Numbered from the stretch's first letter, positions 52,701-60,877 are shown. The stretch: 64,000 nt of DNA from Pseudomonas viridiflava (GCF_900602065.1 NZ_UWFN01000328.1:186001-250000); one strand, 5' to 3'. Notes: generated by a model from the letters alone, not told the origin. Numbers and translations are program-made.

Positions 52701-54067
52701 TCAGCAATCAGGATATTGTGGGGAACGGCATCAATAAATGTATCCGGGAGCCTTTCAGATGCCTGAGTCAGTGCAAGCGGCTGGTTCTCTACGCCAAGCA
52801 GAGTTTTCAATACGCACAGGTATTGATTCAGAAACAGGCCAAAGTCATGAATATTCCAGTCAGGTGTGGTCGCAATGTTGAGGAATCGCTGACTCAACGG
52901 TTTGCCCTTGATGTACGCATCTACTTTGGAAAGGCGTTGGCGAAAATCGCCCCCATGCGCTTCCTCTGTTGCGCTGGCCAAGGCCACATGACTCACCTCA
53001 ATGCCGGTTGTCGTTTTGACAAACCGTGTTTCCTTACAGAGGCCAGGCCTTCGACTGGTGTTGTAGTGGTACGCCAGAATATCGGGGTTCACCATCAGCG
53101 CAGCGGTGCGGCTGGCCGCGACCAAGAAGGAGTTGGCCAGCTCTGAACCCAGTCCGTTTTCAATCACCACAGGCCAGGTACGCTCCAGATTGAAGCCGGT
53201 CACACCCGGTAGCTGAGGATCTTTTTTGACGTTCTGCCATGCCAGCGCTGCTGCATCGAATGACTCCGACTCAAAAGCCTGTTCGGTGGTTATCGAGTTG
53301 GGGAGTTTGTAGTCGGGGGCCGGATAGAGAAACTCAGCATGATCAAAGCCCGCTATCCGCAGCAGGTTTTCCAGTCTTCTGCGCCCGAAGGTTTGCGGTT
53401 GACCCTTTATGTATCGGCCCTCAATGCCATACATAGGGACGTTGATATGGTCTTCTGGCGCACCCGCGAAATACTTCAGGCCCAATTGGTTCTCGATAGC
53501 CAGTATCAGCTTGCCCTCCGGCAGCAGAAAATCGCGAACACGTTTGAGCATACTGAGTGCGGCGTCTTCGTCGCGGCTGAACACACTGGCATATTCCAGT
53601 ACGCCGATTAGCGTGACGACATCAAACTGCTCATCACTCATGAAATCATCGAAACGCTCGGCAAAAACCCTCACATTCGGCAGATCCCGAGTACGGCTGG
53701 CGGCAATCTGCGCACGGCGCAGACTGCCCTCCAGACTCAGAACCGAACCGCCACATTCTCCAAGGTAGCGAGTAATCGCACCGCAACCGGCACCAATTTC
53801 AAGCACGCGACCGCAAGAAAGAGACGCTTCGAAAGGACGAAGAATGTTACCCCGCGCCGTCCCCAGGTGATAAAGCGACGCCCAATCAGTGCAATGCTCG
53901 CTGAGCTCTGTGGATAACACTGAAAGGTCATCGGCATCGCGAATGATGTGTGCGAGACGCTCCTCGCTTTCGTCACCATCGCTATAAGCAAGCCCCTGAT
54001 AATCTTCACGCACCCATATGCCGGTTTCAGGATTGAAGCGGTATCCCTTCTCTTGAAGCTTGATCAT
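49706..54067 (-). CDS. Multidomain methyltransferase / kinase-like / coiled-coil / double GT2 glycosyltransferase
   Basis: 1453 residues, an unusual fusion. Class I methyltransferase at about 60-250 (motif I VLEIGAGCGAITRYL at 88-102); a region at about 330-480 whose DAVPHNILIAENGTPSLIDV (446-465) resembles a kinase catalytic loop and metal segment; a beta-rich linker (560-700); a coiled coil (about 705-810); then two GT2 domains: SIIMPVFDP from 922 with ADDGST and MDNDD, and SLIIPTRN from 1180 with VDNGSDDE. The order methyltransferase-kinase-coiled coil is that of WbdD, the O-antigen chain terminator, here joined to polymerase-like transferases. It overlaps wzt by 41 nt at its start. Confidence 0.9.
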   Translation of the reverse strand: MIKLQEKGYRFNPETGIWVREDYQGLAYSDGDESEERLAHIIRDADDLSVLSTELSEHCTDWASLYHLGTARGNILRPFEASLSCGRVLEIGAGCGAITRYLGECGGSVLSLEGSLRRAQIAASRTRDLPNVRVFAERFDDFMSDEQFDVVTLIGVLEYASVFSRDEDAALSMLKRVRDFLLPEGKLILAIENQLGLKYFAGAPEDHINVPMYGIEGRYIKGQPQTFGRRRLENLLRIAGFDHAEFLYPAPDYKLPNSITTEQAFESESFDAAALAWQNVKKDPQLPGVTGFNLERTWPVVIENGLGSELANSFLVAASRTAALMVNPDILAYHYNTSRRPGLCKETRFVKTTTGIEVSHVALASATEEAHGGDFRQRLSKVDAYIKGKPLSQRFLNIATTPDWNIHDFGLFLNQYLCVLKTLLGVENQPLALTQASERLPDTFIDAVPHNILIAENGTPSLIDVEWEVSGGVELGHLLLRALLLLIANATPFHPSIMPPSRRFFIVDSLRKAGILVSDDDLTRYIDREAQFQAFVTGRAASEFLDWKPNEPINQKVVPVPAPLHAKLYYSNGDGEFKESACIAQSLIPGHQQLHFSFSTIPTRLRRLRLDPVDQKVSFALDNVRLLRGENEVWAWDRHIDSLIATSGVMRVEKSGVPVFFLSLDDDPYLELPVDLSFIEDVEHLSLHLDLVLYTDEVMARLVSVELNTISQYQQVFQSSLAPLAEQIQALNKSVGELGRVTAESVVETDQHTLETIERLLGNQSEIVSQRDAQIELLKHALLTQQIDKDTLIHRLNLHIIALETSYSRRLAAPVRKSIGAIRRVKRLSAMVPMMVQRGGGLTETIGRTVRVLRQYGVKGLVDRVRWFSGTDHGQNENLLAPEVPSRHDYAAWIERYDTLSVQSRWEITEHIRTWDKQPLISIIMPVFDPPLDLLRAAIDSVRYQLYPHWELCIADDGSTNPDVRDYLEQLQHDDQQIKVVFREHNGHICAASNSAMELASGDYLALMDNDDLIAEHALYWVARTVVENPEVGLIYSDEDKIDLQGNRSSAYFKPDWNAFLFRSQNMICHLAVYRRDIVEQAGDFRLGFEGAQDYDLAMRCIELLRPDQIVHIPRVLYHWRIHEGSTAQGGDQKPYAAEAGVKALNEHLQRQSMAAHAELLPMGMYRVRHRLPDVLPLVSLIIPTRNAHALVKQCIDSIRQLTTYKNYEIILVDNGSDDEASLRYFATLETEANVLVLRDERPFNYSALNNLAVSQARGELVGLINNDIEVISPDWLEEMVSLAVLPEVGAVGARLWYPDDRLQHAGVIVGVGGVAGHSHKYLPKGEYGYFCRASLIQEMSAVTAACMVIRKSVFEQVNGLDEVNLKVAFNDVDFCLRVREAGYVNVYTPFAELYHHESATRGAEDTRRKKKRFKREIDYMLARWPEIKVDYAYNPNLTLDHEDFGLAWPPRV

Positions 54068-55424
54068 GTTCAGGCACCTGATCGATATCCATAGTGGCGG
54101 CCAGATCTATAAGGCCTAGCGCTTGCGGGGTTGAAGGCACGACGAAATGAATGGAGTCGTAACGACGATCATGAGGAATGACGTCCTCACCTTTACGAGA
54201 GGCAATGCCAACGGAGATGAAGTAGTCGCCGCTGGCGAGCCGATTGATGAACCGCAGGCAGGCAATGGCATCGGAACCAGGCGAACCCAGGCCCCGCGTC
54301 TCTGTGCACGTGAGCAGCACGGAGTTGGTGCCATAGACGGTTACGCCTTCCTTGGTTTTTATGGTGAAACCAAGGATCGGATTGATGACCATTCGGTGGA
54401 AACGAATGGCCAGATGCAAAGTCACTTCGGCCTGGGGTTCGATAAGCGAGGGGAACCGCTGACCATTGGCGATCAGTTGAAAATCCAGCACGCTGGCGGC
54501 GCCGTCACCCCACCGATATTCATGCGGGTTGAACCCGTCACGAGAGGCATAGGCGTTACGTTCAAAGAGCAGCGTCACGCAGGGTGCGCTGGCTAAGCTA
54601 CGGTCAGGTACAGGCGACCCTTTCGGGGGGGAAATCTCAAGCACGTCTGCAGGTTTATCCCGGCCAAAGAGGATATCCAGATAACGATTGATCACCGGCC
54701 TCGCGGGCCCGAGCATCTCGACCCTCCCTTGCTCCAGTAGAACGGCACGGTCGCAGTGAGTGACCACCTGTTCGCTGGCATGAGTCACCAGCAAGATACT
54801 GGTGCCATTGCTCTTCAACTGCCGCAGCCGCTCGAAGCATTTGGCCTGGAATCGTGCGTCGCCTACTGAAAGCGCTTCGTCCACAACCAGAATGTCGGGA
54901 TCGACCTGAGCCTGTACCGCGAATGCAAGACGAACCACCATGCCACTGGAATACGCCTTGACCGGCTGATCAATGAACTCACCAATATCCGCAAAGCTGG
55001 CAATGGCATCAAAACGCTGATCGACCTCGTCATGATCCAGACCGAGCAACGCAGCGTTCAGATAGACATTTTCCCGCCCGGTGAACTCCGGATTGAAGCC
55101 GGACCCCAACTCAAGCAACGCAGCGACCCGACCGTGGGTCTGTATGACCCCGGCCGAAGGCGTCAAAGTCCCGCAGATAATCTGCAGCAACGTGGATTTG
55201 CCTGAGCCATTGCGCCCGACGATGCCCACGGTTTCACCGCGCCGCACGTCAAAATCGATATTGCGCAGTGCCCAGAATTCTCTGCCATAGGACGTTACAG
55301 GGGATCCGAGTTTGCGTTGCAGGCGGGGAATGATGGAATGCTTCAGACGATCAAAAGGTTTTTCGTAGGTATGAAAGCATTTGGAAATGTCGCGCACGCT
55401 GATGACATTTTCTTCAGATGACAT
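54027..55424 (-). CDS. wzt: O-polysaccharide ABC exporter ATPase with C-terminal glycan-recognition domain
   Basis: 465 residues. The ABC domain (1-245) carries Walker A GRNGSGKST (70-78), signature YSSGMVVRLAFAVQ, Walker B DILVVDEALSVGD and THASE with the switch His. The C-terminal part (about 285-440, with RWGDG, GFTIKTKEG and YGTNS) is the Wzt_C domain that, in O8/O9a-type systems, recognises the chain-terminating group on the O-antigen. Its presence predicts a capped glycan. ATG at 55424 (AAGGGG 7 nt upstream) overlaps wzm by 11 nt; the downstream end overlaps the capping fusion by 41 nt. Confidence 0.92.
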   Translation of the reverse strand: MSSEENVISVRDISKCFHTYEKPFDRLKHSIIPRLQRKLGSPVTSYGREFWALRNIDFDVRRGETVGIVGRNGSGKSTLLQIICGTLTPSAGVIQTHGRVAALLELGSGFNPEFTGRENVYLNAALLGLDHDEVDQRFDAIASFADIGEFIDQPVKAYSSGMVVRLAFAVQAQVDPDILVVDEALSVGDARFQAKCFERLRQLKSNGTSILLVTHASEQVVTHCDRAVLLEQGRVEMLGPARPVINRYLDILFGRDKPADVLEISPPKGSPVPDRSLASAPCVTLLFERNAYASRDGFNPHEYRWGDGAASVLDFQLIANGQRFPSLIEPQAEVTLHLAIRFHRMVINPILGFTIKTKEGVTVYGTNSVLLTCTETRGLGSPGSDAIACLRFINRLASGDYFISVGIASRKGEDVIPHDRRYDSIHFVVPSTPQALGLIDLAATMDIDQVPEHDQASREGIPLQS

Positions 55425-56241
55425 CGGCAAACCCCTTGCGGGTTTTCTGAAAAAACCAGAACCCGGCAGCGGCAATCGCCAACGCTATCAACATCGCTGT
55501 CGCCAGACTGTCCCATTGCGGAAATTTCCCCAGCAGTAATACATTGCGGCTTTCCTCAATGATGTACGTCAGCGGATTTAGTTTCAGCCAAGGCTGATAG
55601 GCTGCTGGCAATGCCGCCACGGGATACAGTACCGGTGATAAAAACAGCAATACGGTGGTGAGCACCACAATCACTTGCCCCACATCGCGCAGATAAACAC
55701 CCAGTGCGGACAGGCCCCAACTGATACCTGAGGTGGCGATCACCAAGGGCAGTAATATCAACGGAAAAAACAGGGCGCTGACTTGCAACTGTTGCGTCAA
55801 TAAAAACTGTGCAGCCAGCAGGACCACCAGGCTGATAAGTGTGTGAAACATTGCAGACCCCAAGGTCACCACGGTCAGAATTTCCAGCGGAAAGACGACT
55901 TTCTTTACGTAATTACTGTTTGAAATAATGAGGGTGGGTGAACGGTTGGCGCACTCGGAAAACAGGCCATGCACAATCATCCCCACGAAGAGAAGGATCG
56001 CAAAACCACCTTTGCCGGTCTCTTGACCGACCCAGCGCGCTTGAAAGATTTCCGAGAAAACAAAGGTATAAACAGCAAGCATCAGGACGGGGTTAAAGAA
56101 AGACCAGGCCAGGCCCATTATTGAGCCTCGATAACGGCCTATGACTTCTCGTTTGGTCATGACAGCGATAAGTTGACGATAATGCCACAGGCTGCGAATA
56201 AGACTCAGGGGGTCAGCCCCAGGCGTAAGATGGGGGTTCAC
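55414..56241 (-). CDS. wzm: O-polysaccharide ABC exporter permease
   Basis: 275 residues of the ABC-2 (Wzm/RfbD) family with six predicted helices and the ETGKGGFAILLFVGMIVHGL and NPLTYIIEESRNVLLLG segments. Exports undecaprenyl-linked O-polysaccharide across the inner membrane with Wzt. The start is a GTG at 56241; AAGGAG lies 12 nt upstream, rather far, so the exact start is uncertain. It ends 11 nt inside wzt, giving coupled translation. Confidence 0.9.
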   Translation of the reverse strand: MNPHLTPGADPLSLIRSLWHYRQLIAVMTKREVIGRYRGSIMGLAWSFFNPVLMLAVYTFVFSEIFQARWVGQETGKGGFAILLFVGMIVHGLFSECANRSPTLIISNSNYVKKVVFPLEILTVVTLGSAMFHTLISLVVLLAAQFLLTQQLQVSALFFPLILLPLVIATSGISWGLSALGVYLRDVGQVIVVLTTVLLFLSPVLYPVAALPAAYQPWLKLNPLTYIIEESRNVLLLGKFPQWDSLATAMLIALAIAAAGFWFFQKTRKGFADVI

Positions 56242-56286
56242 GTTAATACGAAGCTCCTTATTGAAATGACCCTTGAAGCATCGCCG

Positions 56287-57378
56287 TCAGATTTCGTTAA
56301 TCACACTGGCAAACAACAAGCCGAGATTACCGAGCAGCGTCTGGCGATAAACGCCGGAGCGGCGCAGACCCAATAGCCGACCGGGGAAATGCTGACCGCG
56401 CAGCGCTTTGAATTTTTCCAGGATGAGACGATTTTCGTCGGTAAGGCTATGCTGGATCGTTTCCAGACCTGCGATATTGGCAGCATTCCAATGCCTGAAA
56501 CGGCCCTGAAACAACATGCGTATCCGAACCATTCGGGCTGACCAGCCGGAATTCGAGCCGACCAGATTGGCACCGTGCTGCCGGTAATGAACGTAAGGCG
56601 TGGCATCGTAGAAGACGTTGCCACCTACTCCGGTGATCAATAAATACGCCCACCAGTCATGGGAAACAATGTCCAGATTTTGTCCGGCCTTTTCCAGAAG
56701 CAAACGCGCGGCATGGTTCAACACCATGGTATTGCCGCCACCGATGTTCTGAACCAGAGCATTCGCAAACGAAGGGGGACGCCGAAACAGCGGCGAATAA
56801 CCCAATGCCTCACCGCGCTGATCAACTAACTCTGTGCGGCCAAAATACAACGCGGGAACCTCTTCGGGAACGCTCTTCAACCACGTCAGCGCCGCCTGTA
56901 ACTTGTGCACATCCCACACATCATCCTGATCACACCATGCGTAGTAACTTGCCGAGAGGTTTTTATTGCACACGGTTGAAATAAAATTACGTGCAAAGCC
57001 TCGTTCAGGCCCGCGCCACAGGCTGACTTTATCCTCTCCCCACAGGTAACGGTACCTGTTGATAATATTGACCGTTGCGTCCTCCGACCCATCGTCCGAA
57101 ACAGCAACGTGCCAGTCGTGACAGGTTTGATCCTTGATGGACTGCAACTGTTTTTCCAGAAACGACTGCCCATTATAAGTACACATCAGTATCAGAACTG
57201 AAACACTAATAGACGGTTGCTCAACCGCGGCATGATCGCGATGGGTTATTGACGCCATCGCTACCGCCGCGCAAGTTTCAGATGCGCCAATTTTGTTCAG
57301 GGAACACTCAGAACTTTCATCTACACGCGAACTGCCATGAATACAGCACGAGGTTCCGGGCAAATGATCGTTGATCAT
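56287..57378 (-). CDS. GT2 glycosyltransferase (rhamnosyltransferase-like)
   Basis: 363 residues. An N-terminal 60-residue tail precedes the GT-A domain: LILMCTYNGQSFLEKQLQSI (about 63-82), VSDDGSEDAT, and WCDQDDVWD (DQDD metal site). The family includes rhamnosyl- and glucosyltransferases of O-antigen synthesis. First gene of a probable operon with wzm, wzt and the large fusion. AAGGTGA lies 9 nt upstream; an internal start near the domain cannot be excluded. Confidence 0.88.
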   Translation of the reverse strand: MINDHLPGTSCCIHGSSRVDESSECSLNKIGASETCAAVAMASITHRDHAAVEQPSISVSVLILMCTYNGQSFLEKQLQSIKDQTCHDWHVAVSDDGSEDATVNIINRYRYLWGEDKVSLWRGPERGFARNFISTVCNKNLSASYYAWCDQDDVWDVHKLQAALTWLKSVPEEVPALYFGRTELVDQRGEALGYSPLFRRPPSFANALVQNIGGGNTMVLNHAARLLLEKAGQNLDIVSHDWWAYLLITGVGGNVFYDATPYVHYRQHGANLVGSNSGWSARMVRIRMLFQGRFRHWNAANIAGLETIQHSLTDENRLILEKFKALRGQHFPGRLLGLRRSGVYRQTLLGNLGLLFASVINEI

Positions 57379-57694
57379 TGTCGGATCACCTTGATAAAAG
57401 AATAGTGCCTAATTGTGTAAGCCAGTGTGGCAGTCAAAATAGATTTAAGTCTGACTGAGCGATGAGTGGTCGTTTGTTTTCCAAGTCGTTGACGGCACGA
57501 CTAAAAAGGATAACGAATTAAACCCGAATGCCCTTAAGTGTTACAAACTTGAAACAGAAACTGTATCAGTTACTTAACTTCCCCTGCGTCTGGAATTGTC
57601 TTTCGTTCGAGATCCGGCTGCTCGATAACCGCGCAATGTTGTCGGCTTTGCCACATAATCGTCAGGTTTCTTACACTGCAAGGTCTATCTCCAC
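57379..57694. other. Divergent intergenic region between O-antigen set and modA-like gene
   Basis: 316 nt, AT-rich near the left end, without a convincing gene; presumed promoter region of the O-antigen set. No JUMPstart or ops element was seen. The 87-codon frame starting at 57528 runs into the modA-like gene in another frame and is not credible. Confidence 0.5.
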
Positions 57695-58486
57695 ATGCAA
57701 AAAATTCTTTCATGCTTCCTTGGCGCTGTCCTCTTCCTCTCTCCTGCGGCCTTCGTCAGCGCCGCGACACCTGCCAAACCCGTCTCTCTGATCGTTCTCA
57801 GCTCCGGTGGCATCATGGGCGCGCTCAACGCAATCAGCGGCGACTATGAGCAGCGTACCGGTGTGCGTCTGGTGGCCGAGGCAGCACCGTCCATGGGCGC
57901 CACAGCGCAAGCGATCCCCAATCGTCTGGCCCGCAATGAACCTGCCGATGTAGTTTTGATGGTGGGCTCGGCCCTGGACAAGCTCATCAAGAATGGTCAG
58001 ATAGACCCCAAGAGTCGCGTCGACCTGGGTAAATCCTACATCGCCATGGCTGTGCAGCACGGCGCACCAAAGCCCGATATCAGCACCATGGAAGCGTTCA
58101 AAAAGACGTTGATTGATGCAACGTCCATCGCCTATTCAGACAGTGCCAGTGGCGTTTACCTGTCCCGGGTGCTGTTCAATCAGATGCATATAGGGGAGCT
58201 GATGCAAAGCAAAAGCCGCATGATCCCTGCGACGCCAGTCGGTGAGGTCGTGGCCCGTGGCGAAGCACAGATCGGTTTTCAGCAGCTGAGCGAGCTCAAG
58301 CAGGTTGAAGGGATCGACATCATTGGTTTGATTCCGGACCAGGCCCAGCAAATGACCTTGTATTCCGGCGCAGTGTCTTCGCGCAGCACGCATCCAGAGC
58401 AAGCCCGGCAACTGCTGGAATACCTGGGTTCAATGGCGGCAGCCGATGCGATCAAAAAAAGCGGACTGGATCCGGTGGCGAAGTAG
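57695..58486 (+). CDS. Orphan ModA-like periplasmic substrate-binding protein
   Basis: 263 residues: signal peptide 1-23 (cleavage after VSA), then a ModA/type 2 binding fold with LSSGGIMGALNAI, EAAPSMGATAQAI and PADVVLMVGSALDKLI. The molybdate-family SSGG and the GVYLSRVLF segment are present. No permease or ATPase genes adjoin. Such orphans may deliver to a distant transporter or bind oxyanions or small ligands for another purpose. AAGGTCT lies about 10 nt before the ATG. Confidence 0.83.
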   Translation: MQKILSCFLGAVLFLSPAAFVSAATPAKPVSLIVLSSGGIMGALNAISGDYEQRTGVRLVAEAAPSMGATAQAIPNRLARNEPADVVLMVGSALDKLIKNGQIDPKSRVDLGKSYIAMAVQHGAPKPDISTMEAFKKTLIDATSIAYSDSASGVYLSRVLFNQMHIGELMQSKSRMIPATPVGEVVARGEAQIGFQQLSELKQVEGIDIIGLIPDQAQQMTLYSGAVSSRSTHPEQARQLLEYLGSMAAADAIKKSGLDPVAK

Positions 58487-58515
58487 CCACTCATGATGGT
58501 CTGAGCCCATTCAAT

Positions 58516-58589
58516 TTGTAGGAGCTGCCGAAGGCTGCGATGGCGGCGAGTCAGAAAAAACACATCGCAGCCTTCGGCAGCTCCTACAA
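58516..58589. repeat. REP family A hairpin (74 nt) between convergent genes
   Basis: Perfect arms TTGTAGGAGCTGCCGAAGGC and complement, loop with GTCAG, between the ends of the modA-like gene and the phosphodiesterase gene. Confidence 0.9.
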
Positions 58590-58604
58590 AGGTGTATTCC
58601 AGCT

Positions 58605-59063
58605 TCACACAGCCAATTCAATCAGCTCAGCCCTTACGCCTTGTTCATCAATGTGCAGCAAGGCAACCGAAATCGGCAATTTGAAACGCCGTGGCCCGGC
58701 GCTGCCCGGGTTGATGAACAGTACGCCGTCGCGTTGCTCGATCAGTGGTTTGTGGGAGTGTCCGACGACGACCACCTGGACATCATCGGGCAGCGGTTGC
58801 GGTACGTCGGCCAGAATGTGGGTCACGTAAATGCCTACGCCCTCCACCTGCAGTACACCTGAATAAGGCACATCGCTGGCCCAGGTGTCGTCCTCGTCAT
58901 TGTTGCCACGCACAACGGTCAGCGGCGCGAGCTCACGCAAGGTATCGAGGATAGCGGGATTACCGATATCGCCCGCATGGATCAGGTGCTCACAGCCCTG
59001 AAGCGCATCCAGGGCTTGAGGGCGCAACAGGCCATGGGTGTCGGATATCAGGCCTATTTTCAT
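58605..59063 (-). CDS. YfcE/MJ0936-type metallophosphoesterase
   Basis: 152 residues of the small calcineurin-like phosphoesterase family (phosphodiesterase activity on model substrates). The metal-ligand motifs are all present: SDTHG (7-11), GDIGN (31-35), GNND (53-56) and GHSH (about 101-104), with NPGS following. The ATG at 59063 gives the normal length. Physiological substrate unknown; a single-gene unit. Confidence 0.93.
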   Translation of the reverse strand: MKIGLISDTHGLLRPQALDALQGCEHLIHAGDIGNPAILDTLRELAPLTVVRGNNDEDDTWASDVPYSGVLQVEGVGIYVTHILADVPQPLPDDVQVVVVGHSHKPLIEQRDGVLFINPGSAGPRRFKLPISVALLHIDEQGVRAELIELAV

Positions 59064-59168
59064 GATAACGGCTCAAGGTTGATAAACACGGGCGTCGAAG
59101 CATATCGCGTATTCCTGCCTCTCGTCCGATGAGTACGCTCCCTTACTCAAACCCGTCCTAAAGGCTTA

Positions 59169-59225
59169 TTGACAAAGGCAGGGCAGACTGCAAATATCGC
59201 CAAAAGTTGTACGACGACAGATAAC
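59169..59225 (+). promoter_or_regulatory. Promoter/operator module A (shared with udh)
   Basis: TTGACA at 59169-59174 and GTTGTACGACGACAGATAAC at 59206-59225. Aligned with the module at 60972 it shares TTGACAAAG, GACTGCAAATA and TACGACGACAGAT at essentially the same spacing (37 versus 38 nt from -35 to operator). The operator has TGT...ACA and GTT...AAC ends, typical of a dimer-binding repressor. Confidence 0.7.
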
Positions 59226-59255
59226 AAAAATAAAAATAATCAGGGAAGCACACGT

Positions 59256-59384
59256 ATGACGAACCTCGTTCGAACCCCGCAATGTCCGCGCTTTAGCAAC
59301 CAGCACACCTCGTGTCCTGTAAGAGCTTGTATTCGCGCTCCCGATCAAGCCCGGGATAAATCCTCTTTTCATCGAATTCGCTAA
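59256..59384 (+). CDS. Possible 42-residue leader peptide or gene remnant
   Basis: The ATG lies 30 nt past the operator, where udh starts 27 nt past its own; GGGAAG is 8 nt upstream. The 42-codon frame is Arg/Cys/Ser rich with no recognised similarity beyond MTN.../MTT... at its start. It may be a translated leader, or what is left of a gene formerly driven by this promoter. Low confidence as a protein. Confidence 0.3.
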   Translation: MTNLVRTPQCPRFSNQHTSCPVRACIRAPDQARDKSSFHRIR

Positions 59385-59533
59385 CGGTTTTTCCGTTTCG
59401 AAGTAAAGGCTCGTCCGCATTGCGGTTCAGGTCTTAAGCCCCGGCATGGGGGCGCCTTGCATTCTTCCACCGTACAGGCCGATCAACGGCCGTTGGAGGA
59501 CTGCTTTGTCAAAAAAATGGGAGCACAACAATA

Positions 59534-60787
59534 ATGAGATCTCAAAACAAACGTTCACTGGTCCTTCTTGGGCTGGGCACGATGGGCCTGACTTTCCCGT
59601 TAATGGGCATGGCCGAAGGGTTTGTAGACGACACCAAAGCCACACTGACTTTTCGTAACGCCTACTTCAACCGTAACTTTGTTGACCCGGCAAATGCGCA
59701 GAGCAAGGCTGAGGAGTGGACACAAAGCTTCATTCTTGATGCCAAATCCGGTTTTACCCAAGGCGTGGTCGGTTTCGGGGTTGATGTACTGGGCATGTAC
59801 TCGGTGAAGCTCGATGGCGGCAGGGGTACGGGGGGCACACAGTTGCTGCCAATACATCAGGATGGCCGACCAGCCGATGACTTCGGGCGTCTGGGCGTTG
59901 CGGCCAAAGCCAAGATCTCCAAGACTGAATTGAAGGTCGGCGAATGGATGCCGGTATTACCCATCTTGCGCTCGGATGATGGTCGATCGCTGCCACAAAC
60001 GTTCCGCGGTGGGCAGATTACCTCCAAAGAACTGGATGGCCTGACCTTGTATGGTGGCCAGTTCAGAGGCAACAGCCCGCGTAACGATGCAAGCATGGAA
60101 GACATGTCGCTCAATGGCCGGGGCGCTTTTCTTTCGGATCGCTTCAACTTTGGCGGCGGCGAATACGCCTTCAATGAAAAGCGCACTCAGATCGGGTTGT
60201 GGTACGCCCAACTGGAAGACATCTACAACCAGAAATTCATCAACGTCCTGCACAGCCAACCGATTGGCGACGTGACGCTCGGCGCCAACCTGGGTTACTT
60301 CTGGGGTGAAGAAGACGGCAACAAACTGGCCGGTGATCTGGACAACAAAACCGCCTACGCCTTGCTCTCGGCCAAATACAAAGGCAACACGCTGTATGTG
60401 GGCCTGCAGAAAGTCAGCGGTGATGACGGCTGGTTCCGGGTTAACGGCACCAGCGGCGGTACTCTGGCGAACGATAGCTACAACGCCAGTTATGACAACG
60501 CCAAGGAGAAATCCTGGCAGTTGCGTCACGACCTGGACTTCGCAATCCTCGGCGTGCCCGGCCTGACACTGATGAACCGCTACATCAGCGGTGACAATGT
60601 TCACGTCGGGGCGATTACTGATGGCAAGGAATGGGGCCGTGAGTCGGAACTGGCGTACACCGTCCAGAGTGGCACGTTCAAGAGCCTGAACTTCCGGTGG
60701 CGCAACTCCTCCATTCGTCGCGACTTCAGCACCAACGAGTTCGACGAAAACCGGATCTTCATCAGTTATCCGCTGTCGCTGCTTTAA
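59534..60787 (+). CDS. OprD-family outer-membrane porin, probably for uronates
   Basis: 417 residues. A signal peptide (1-27, cleavage after GMA) and the OprD pattern of alternating strands follow, with SKAEEWTQSFILDAKSGFTQ and the C-terminal FISYPLSLL. GGGAG lies 10 nt before the ATG. The shared promoter/operator module with the udh operon, and its position just upstream, suggest it admits hexuronates or their polymers. It is a paralogue of the porin at 16583. Confidence 0.9.
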   Translation: MRSQNKRSLVLLGLGTMGLTFPLMGMAEGFVDDTKATLTFRNAYFNRNFVDPANAQSKAEEWTQSFILDAKSGFTQGVVGFGVDVLGMYSVKLDGGRGTGGTQLLPIHQDGRPADDFGRLGVAAKAKISKTELKVGEWMPVLPILRSDDGRSLPQTFRGGQITSKELDGLTLYGGQFRGNSPRNDASMEDMSLNGRGAFLSDRFNFGGGEYAFNEKRTQIGLWYAQLEDIYNQKFINVLHSQPIGDVTLGANLGYFWGEEDGNKLAGDLDNKTAYALLSAKYKGNTLYVGLQKVSGDDGWFRVNGTSGGTLANDSYNASYDNAKEKSWQLRHDLDFAILGVPGLTLMNRYISGDNVHVGAITDGKEWGRESELAYTVQSGTFKSLNFRWRNSSIRRDFSTNEFDENRIFISYPLSLL

Positions 60788-60804
60788 GTAACAAACTCTA
60801 CTCC

Positions 60805-60877
60805 CTGTAGGAGCTGCCGGAGGCTGCGAAGCTTTTATCCTGACACGCCCCATCGCAGCCTTCGGCAGCTCCTACAG
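60805..60877. repeat. REP family A hairpin (73 nt)
   Basis: Arms CTGTAGGAGCTGCCGGAGGC and CAGCCTTCGGCAGCTCCTAC with one mismatch; loop with CTGAC. It lies between the OprD stop and the udh promoter module. Confidence 0.88.

Larger units (their letters stand above)
59064..59533. other. Long leader/promoter region of the uronate-linked OprD gene
   Basis: 470 nt. It contains a promoter/operator module (59169-59225) that matches the one before udh, a small open frame (59256-59384) and about 150 nt of unexplained sequence including a GCCCC/GGGGC hairpin near 59440-59455. The porin start is 309 nt beyond the operator, an unusually long leader. Confidence 0.6.

Noticed and set aside
57528..57791. 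87-codon plus-strand frame in the divergent region
   Set aside because: Overlaps the start of the modA-like gene in another frame, with Ser/Leu-rich low-information sequence and no ribosome-binding site.
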